Positions 58,501 through 64,000 of a DNA stretch of 64,000 nucleotides are shown here, piece by piece. The stretch comes from Owenia fusiformis. Lineage: Eukaryota; Annelida; Polychaeta; Sabellida; Oweniidae. Under the pieces are notes generated by a model, which ran no database searches, was not told the DNA's origin, and saw only the letters and a list, made by a program, of their open reading frames with translations. The stretch's first letter is position 1; each line of letters starts with the position of its first letter. The stretch spans positions 20,163,181-20,227,180 of the forward strand of contig CAIIXF020000010.1 in NCBI GenBank assembly GCA_903813345.2, in the 5' to 3' direction. A program made the translations under genes and the position numbers.

Positions 58501-61500
58501 TTGACCACCAGGACCAATTATATTCCCATTTGGGCCTATTGCATTGGGCCCAGGGCCCGAATTTACATTTGAGCCTATTGCATTGCCATCACTTGTAGCT
58601 GTTGTTGTCAATGTATTGTTGGTTGACATCATAACAGGAGCCTGAAAAACAAAAAAACAAGTTTTTAAGAACAATTTTCACGACCTTTATCAATGACTGA
58701 ACTGGGAATACCTAATGAAGATAGATCAGATTTACTCCTTTGTGGTAAAAGGAAAGGTACATTACACACACAGGAATGTTGTAATGATTTCTATATAGGG
58801 TAGGAGAGTTGCTTTATGGAAAACAGCAATCCCTTTTTGTCTGATGCAATTTACTCAATTTGTGAAATTTAATGTAAAAATACCTTATTTACCATGAGTC
58901 AAAATCAATCTTTTAAGTGTAAACCATAACACAAAGTCACAATTTGGAAAATTTCCTAAAAAACACACCAAGGCTGCAAAATTGAATTTTTAAAAACTTT
59001 TACCTGATTTGGCTGGCCTGGTACCTGGTGCATTATAGGTCGATGCCCCATAGAACTTATTATAGGTGGCTGGCATATTAACTGACCCGCAGAAGTCGCA
59101 ATAGATGATCCAATAGCTATGGGCTGTGAAGTTTGTGAGTTCTGTGCTAATGTTGTAAAAGTCACTGAAGTTGATGTGCATAGTGATGTAGGCTGTGATG
59201 TCACAGTCGAATCAGAATCTGAAGATGTCGTCGTCTGTGGTTGCGATACTTGAGGTGCCATAGTCTGTGGCTGTGATACTTGATTTGGAGGCTTCATAGT
59301 AAATTGGGTATTTATTTCATTGTTTATTCCACCAGGATGAGCCAAGATTCCCTGTGAGTTAGGAATCATCATATTACTACTTATTGGTTGACCCGGAGGA
59401 GGCATGACAATAGGCTGAGTCACAACAGGAACTATTTGTCCATTGGGCAGAATCAATGCCTGGGGGAGGCTATTATTTGTCATAAACTGACCAGGACCTG
59501 TCTGAACTAAATTCTGGGGCAGATTTGGCATTCCTGGAGGAAACATCATACCACCAGGAGCGCCACTAGATTGTTCACTGGTGCCATCTTTGTTTGGCAT
59601 TTCCAAAGTTGGGCCTCCAAAGCCGATAGGCTGGCCATGTTCGTTAATTAATAAAACCTGGCCCGGATGGGTAGGTTGAGGCATGATCATCCCTGGTGGC
59701 ATTGTAGAGATTAAATTCTGTCCTCCCTGAGGGGGAAGATTTTCCGAGCTCATTGTCATTGTAGTTGAAGCTGGCGCTGTGTCCGATTGTGTTTCCTGGG
59801 TATTACCTGTGTCAATTGTGAGCATACCTTGTTGTTGTGACACCTGAGGGAGCATACCCTGGGGCTGAGACACTTGAGGGAGCATACCTTGGGGCTGAGA
59901 CACTTGAGGGAGCATACCTTGGGGCTGAGACACTTGAGGGAGCATACCTTGGGGTTGAGACACCTGAGGAAGCATACCTTGTGGTGGCATCCCCTGTTGA
60001 ATCTGACCCTGAGGGGACATGTACATTGCACCATTGTTAAACACAGCTGTTTGAGTATTTGTAAAGTTCTGGAGCCCAGCCATGCCCCCATCTGGTTTAA
60101 ATGCAAAGTTTTCTGCAGAAGTAATTTCATTCAAAGTTTCATTCAGAGCTGCCTGCTCCTCCGCCACAACCAGATTTCTGATGTTCGACTTTCTACTGGA
60201 TTTAGTTTTTCCTGGTCTTATAGTCCCTAGTTTTTTCACGAAGTCAGAATTAAGTTCTAATCTTGTGAATTTAGCTTCTTTCCAAAGCTTTTCAAGATTT
60301 TCCAAACTGTCTGTGGGAAAGTCTGAAAGAAAAGAAAAAGATTGGGATTGAATGTACTATACATGTACTCCACATATCATAAAAAGAGAAAAGTTTTATT
60401 TTTGTAACCATAATTTCTGTATTTAGTGTCACTTTATCTGACACACATCTTATTACTATGACTCACAGCATAATTGAAAAACCTAGGCTTGAAATTATTT
60501 TGAGTTGAGGTAGAACTTCACTGTTCATTGTGCAACTCTAATGCTGAATCACGAAAACTGAATAAAACATCAAATACTTGTTGATTTGAAAAAATCATCT
60601 AATTTATCAAATGCTGCCTGGCGCAATCACTTAGAGTGCTGGGTTTTAGAAAAATTTTAAACCCAGAGAGAGTGGTTTCAAAACCACATTTTTTCATTTT
60701 TAACAGTCCACAATACATTTTCTTGATCTTGTTTTATATGACACACTCATGGTTTTGGGCAATATGAGTCATTTTTGGAATAATAATATAATCCCATTGA
60801 TTCATAGTATTCAAAGTTTTCTCAAGATCCAGACAGTGAATTTTCATAAATATCTTTTTCAATACTTTTGCTTTCCCATTGAATGATCACAATTTGTTAA
60901 GAGAATCTGAATTGTGCAATTTTTTTTATTTAATAAAAAAATGCATTTTCTCATTGAAACCAATGTTAAATTCAAATATTTTTCAAGAAATAACCAAACG
61001 GTCGATCTTTCTAATTTTCACCTATTTTGTTATACATCAGTATATCATTCACCTAATTCTTTTTCAGGAAAGATCTGAATTTTAGAAAAAAACGTTTGAA
61101 ACACTTTGAGCCAACCAATTCAAAAAACTTACCTTTTTGCTCAAACAGATTTTTCAACCTCGTATTCTCTTCTTTTAATGAATCAATCTCATTTCTCAAT
61201 CTCGTCATTTCCTCAGCTGGTAATATGAAATAAAAATATATCAGAAAACATAACAGTAGGATGTGACGTGGTGACGTAGTATGTGATAATTACCCTTAAT
61301 GGTTGCATCCTATTGACACACAATTCATATCATGTTACATATACGTTTAATAAAAATATAAATTTTATATTTGTGACTATAGACTAGAAATTGTTTTAAT
61401 TCTGGTATTGTATTTCATATTTCTGGGAAAAAGTTTCTATGGGAGATTAACATGGGAAATTTGTTTCCCAGTTTCCAATTTTCCTAAATCAAAAATAGTG

Positions 61501-63255
61501 TTCAGATTGATGTCAAAACCCTTTGAATTTGGAGTCACAAATATATATGGACATTGCAAATATTTTGAGATTTCTGAAATAAATTGTAAAATTAAGATAA
61601 GCTCATTTAATAGTAGCTACTCTTATATAAGTAACATTAGGGGTGCCACGATACATTATGAAACGATACGATACGTATCTCGATACTCAGGTCACGATTC
61701 GAGCAACGATACGATACATAATAGTGTAGTTAAACCGGGGGGGGGGGGGGGGGGGGGGGGGGGAGGGGGGTGCAACACTGACGTTGATTGATTCAGATGC
61801 AGCATAAAAACTATAGTCAAGTATCAGCCTACCTGCTGTGTAGTAGTCGATCACTAGTCAGCTATGCATATTTTGCGTTGCTTTCCCTTTACTGAGGAAT
61901 GTTTCAAAGTACTACAGTAGATTTTCTATTGGGGGATATAAGGATAACACAACTACCCATGTTTGATGCGTACACGGCCATAATTCTATCAAGTGTGTTC
62001 AAAACTTTCAAAAAGTTTCAATTTCTAAACTCCGGTCAACATCAATACTCCGAACGTAAATATTGTTCGGTTTTTTATTAGAGTTATCAATATTAGTAGG
62101 CAATTTTTTAACGCGTTCTATCCAATAAAAAGTTCAAAGATTACATTTATTCATACTAAATTGTCAAAAAGTATATAGAATTATAAAACAAAGTACGTTG
62201 ATATACGAAGACATAGAAGACACGAGTTATTTGTTCCCATTTTGACTGTCAGTCCGCTAAGCATTCTGTTTGCATTTATACAGCATTTTGGGCGTGTCAT
62301 GTCCAGTGAGAAACCAAACAAAAAATATAAAAACAATTTCTCAAAAAGTCAAATATTCAGTAGATTTCGGCAAAATATGATGGATTTCAGGTATGTTAAT
62401 AATACTTTGTGTGTATCGATATTTGAGTCTTCGTATCGATACCCTCATATCGTCACCAAACGAGCCGATGCATAAATATATCGATGAATCGCGGGACCCC
62501 TTATATACATATACATCTAAATGAAACAATTCAGCATGTGGCTTGCACCCACCTGCAAATCCATTTGCACCCACTTGAAAATGAGAAAAATCATGAAAAA
62601 TTGGCATATTTTGACCAATTTTGGTCTGAATTGTGAAAATGAGAATTTTGCACCCACTTGAGAAAAAATCCTGTGGAGATCACTGCGTCAGTATTTGAAC
62701 TTACCTTGAATTTCAGTGACATGTGACATCAGAAAATTCTCATCCCTTTCATTCAGGAACTTCAAACGAGCAATAGACTCTTCAAGGACTTCAGTCATTG
62801 GACGCGAGCCCTGAGTATAACAAAATGTCATAAATTTCATGGATTCAATAAGAAGCCAACAGCGGGCAATTTTCTCCAACTGTTTTACCAAAACTCCTTG
62901 ATGTTATGAGAAATGTTACTATTTCCATGAAATCCATTTTGCCTGTTGTCAGCAATTATTATGAATTTCTATGAATTACGTATATTGTATTGAGAAAAAT
63001 TCAACAACCAGGAAATGTACAGATATGATACAATACAAAAGGCACAGATATCATAATTTTTCAGTTTTTCGTTTTTTTTCTATTTCAGTATCACAAAAGT
63101 TGATCATATTGAGTCTTACCTTTTTTTCAATGGTTTTACTACTGTCTGGCAACAGTGCCCCCATTTGCATAATTAGAGCCCGGATTTTCACTTTTCGTTT
63201 CTGCTCCGTCTGATTACGCTTTGTTTGGCGTTCAAGCTTTACTGCTTCTGGATCC
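52543..63255 (-). CDS. Very large bHLH protein, USF3-like (N-terminus outside window)
   Basis: Five exons join in frame on the minus strand: 63120-63255, 62705-62810, 61133-61216, 59004-60322 and 52543-58641, giving 2580 aa from an open start at 63255. The first two encode a bHLH: basic segment RQTKRNQTEQKRKVKIRAL with helix 1 and the loop, then helix 2 (LEESIARLKFLNERDENFL). The third is a leucine-zipper-like coil (MTRLRNEIDSLKEENTRLKN). The rest is disordered and rich in Gly, Pro, Ser, Gln, Asn and Lys, including five 10-residue repeats and a collagen-like GPNG stretch. The C-terminus has FSLSNIFPDI, resembling the SLFPEI region near the end of USF3. Human USF3 (2245 aa) has the same plan of N-terminal bHLH, coil and huge disordered tail. 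Orthology is likely but not proven. The upstream acceptor at 63256-63257 means the ATG exon is further upstream. Confidence 0.75.
59839..59988 (-). repeat. 30 bp coding tandem repeat (10 residues)
   Basis: Five near-identical copies encoding QGMLPQVSQP in the USF3-like gene. Antisense and shifted frames over it stay open because of the repetition. Confidence 0.92.
60612..60690 (+). repeat. Possible tRNA-derived SINE fragment in USF3-like intron
   Basis: An A-box-like TGGCGCAATCACTTAGAGTGC and a B-box-like GGTTTCAAAACC lie about 50 bp apart, as in the tRNA-like head of a SINE. No cloverleaf of a functional tRNA can be folded with confidence. Confidence 0.3.
61639..62501. mobile_element. hAT-like non-autonomous DNA transposon in USF3-like intron
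   Basis: Ends AGGGGTGCCACGAT (61639-61652) and ATCGCGGGACCCCT (62488-62501) are imperfect inverted repeats. Subterminal regions are full of CGATACGATACGTATCGATA-type motifs, as is common in hAT elements. A 27 G run starts at 61737. No transposase frame, and no clear 8 bp target duplication was found. Confidence 0.5.
62505..62700. repeat. Repeat-like block with GCACCCAC phrases
   Basis: TTGCACCCAC occurs three times (near 62545, 62568 and 62649) around AT-rich DNA with AAAATGAGAA phrases. Probably a piece of another dispersed repeat. Confidence 0.35.
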
Positions 63256-63257
63256 CT

Positions 63258-64000
63258 ACACAAATAAAAATGAGATTACTTTTTCTATTACTGTTATCAA
63301 AAATGTTACGAAAGCAATACATACATGTATACACATGTCAATTATGTAAAGAAATGCTCCTCTTAGGACATTGAGTAGAATTAGCACATTATTTTAATAA
63401 ATTAACAATATGCTATTGCTATGTTATGTGATAATTACCACACCAAAGAGTTGCACATTCCATCGAACAGCCATGGCTGCCATTTTAGCTAATTTTTCAG
63501 TTATAGCAAAAATAACACAGATGAAAATGGCAAACATTTTCAAAATGGTCCCTCACTAGCCAAATGGTTCTATTATTTTTTGAGTCATAGTAAAAAATGT
63601 AAAATAACACACATAAAAATGGTATCCATTTTCACAGTGTGCCATGCTTATGAGTATTCACATATCAAATATGAACAAAATTGCTCTGCTACTTTTCAAA
63701 TTACAGCAAAAATTGTAAAATAGCGTGTAAGGGCTGCCATTTTTCAAGATGGGTGCCACATGTTTTTTAATTATCTACATTTCTAGCTTTATTAATGTCT
63801 TATATAACTTTAACTTTTTAATTACTGTGAAATCGGCACTAAAATGGCCGCCATTTTAAAGGAGCGACAATTTTGCCAATCGGCTTACAAGCAAAACTTC
63901 TAAACCCATAATATGAAATCGGGCCAATGGTATTTGAGTTACCACCTGGATGGACGTACAGACGGAGGCATTCCCTATTCTAATTTATATATGGCTAATG
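63258..64000. other. Upstream intron of the USF3-like gene
   Basis: Intronic by the reading-frame argument. It holds several diverged AAAATGGC(N)CATTTT-like phrases (63480-63870). No exon with a start codon was recognised. Confidence 0.4.

Noticed and set aside
59756-60230. Alternative-frame and antisense frames over the 30 bp repeat
   Set aside because: Produced by the in-frame repeat period; the main frame is continuous with flanking exons.

Overview
The window looks like AT-rich nuclear DNA from an invertebrate animal. Most genes have multiple exons with consensus GT-AG splice sites, introns are long, non-coding DNA is packed with short inverted-repeat transposons and minisatellites, and the gene set is metazoan (DDX6, ZIP1-3-type zinc transporter, DEG/ENaC channel, a USF3-like bHLH protein). 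A spiralian/lophotrochozoan marine animal (mollusc, annelid or brachiopod) is my best guess. It rests on overall gene and repeat character, not on a diagnostic marker.

Layout. 1-1.9 kb: a long inverted-repeat (foldback) element. 1.9-10.2 kb, plus strand: a complete ten-exon DDX6/Me31B/Dhh1 RNA helicase gene (456 aa). Its third intron holds an intronless leucine-rich-repeat membrane protein gene on the opposite strand (3.4-5.4 kb). 10.2-22.5 kb: no gene seen; several MITE-like repeats and a 27-30 bp minisatellite carrying AGGTCA motifs. 22.6-23.9 kb, minus strand: a single-coding-exon ZIP zinc transporter. 23.9-35.3 kb: gene-free, repeat-rich. 35.3-42.0 kb, plus strand: a C2H2 zinc-finger transcription-factor gene (about 1101 aa) with a plausible CRE/CCAAT promoter, an internal 18-residue tandem repeat, and a CArG-box minisatellite just downstream. 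42-45 kb: repeats. 45.1-47.4 kb, minus strand: an intronless DEG/ENaC channel. 47.4-52.5 kb: no gene seen. 52.5 kb to the window end, minus strand: a very large bHLH protein resembling USF3, whose first exon(s) lie outside the window or were not recognised.

Most notable observation. The 3' end of the DEG/ENaC gene is interrupted by a 591 bp fragment of a Penelope-like retroelement. The insertion is flanked by a perfect 16 bp target-site duplication. The duplicated site lies inside the channel's coding sequence, so the old C-terminus can still be read on the far side: 18 residues and their stop codon. The present gene ends with two codons and a stop supplied by the transposon. The inserted fragment is itself a 171 bp inverted repeat, so it would place a long hairpin in the channel's 3' UTR.

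The genes do not form an obvious pathway; they are ordinary animal neighbours. All exon models were built by eye from splice consensus and reading-frame continuity. I could not run similarity searches, so family names rest on recognisable motifs.
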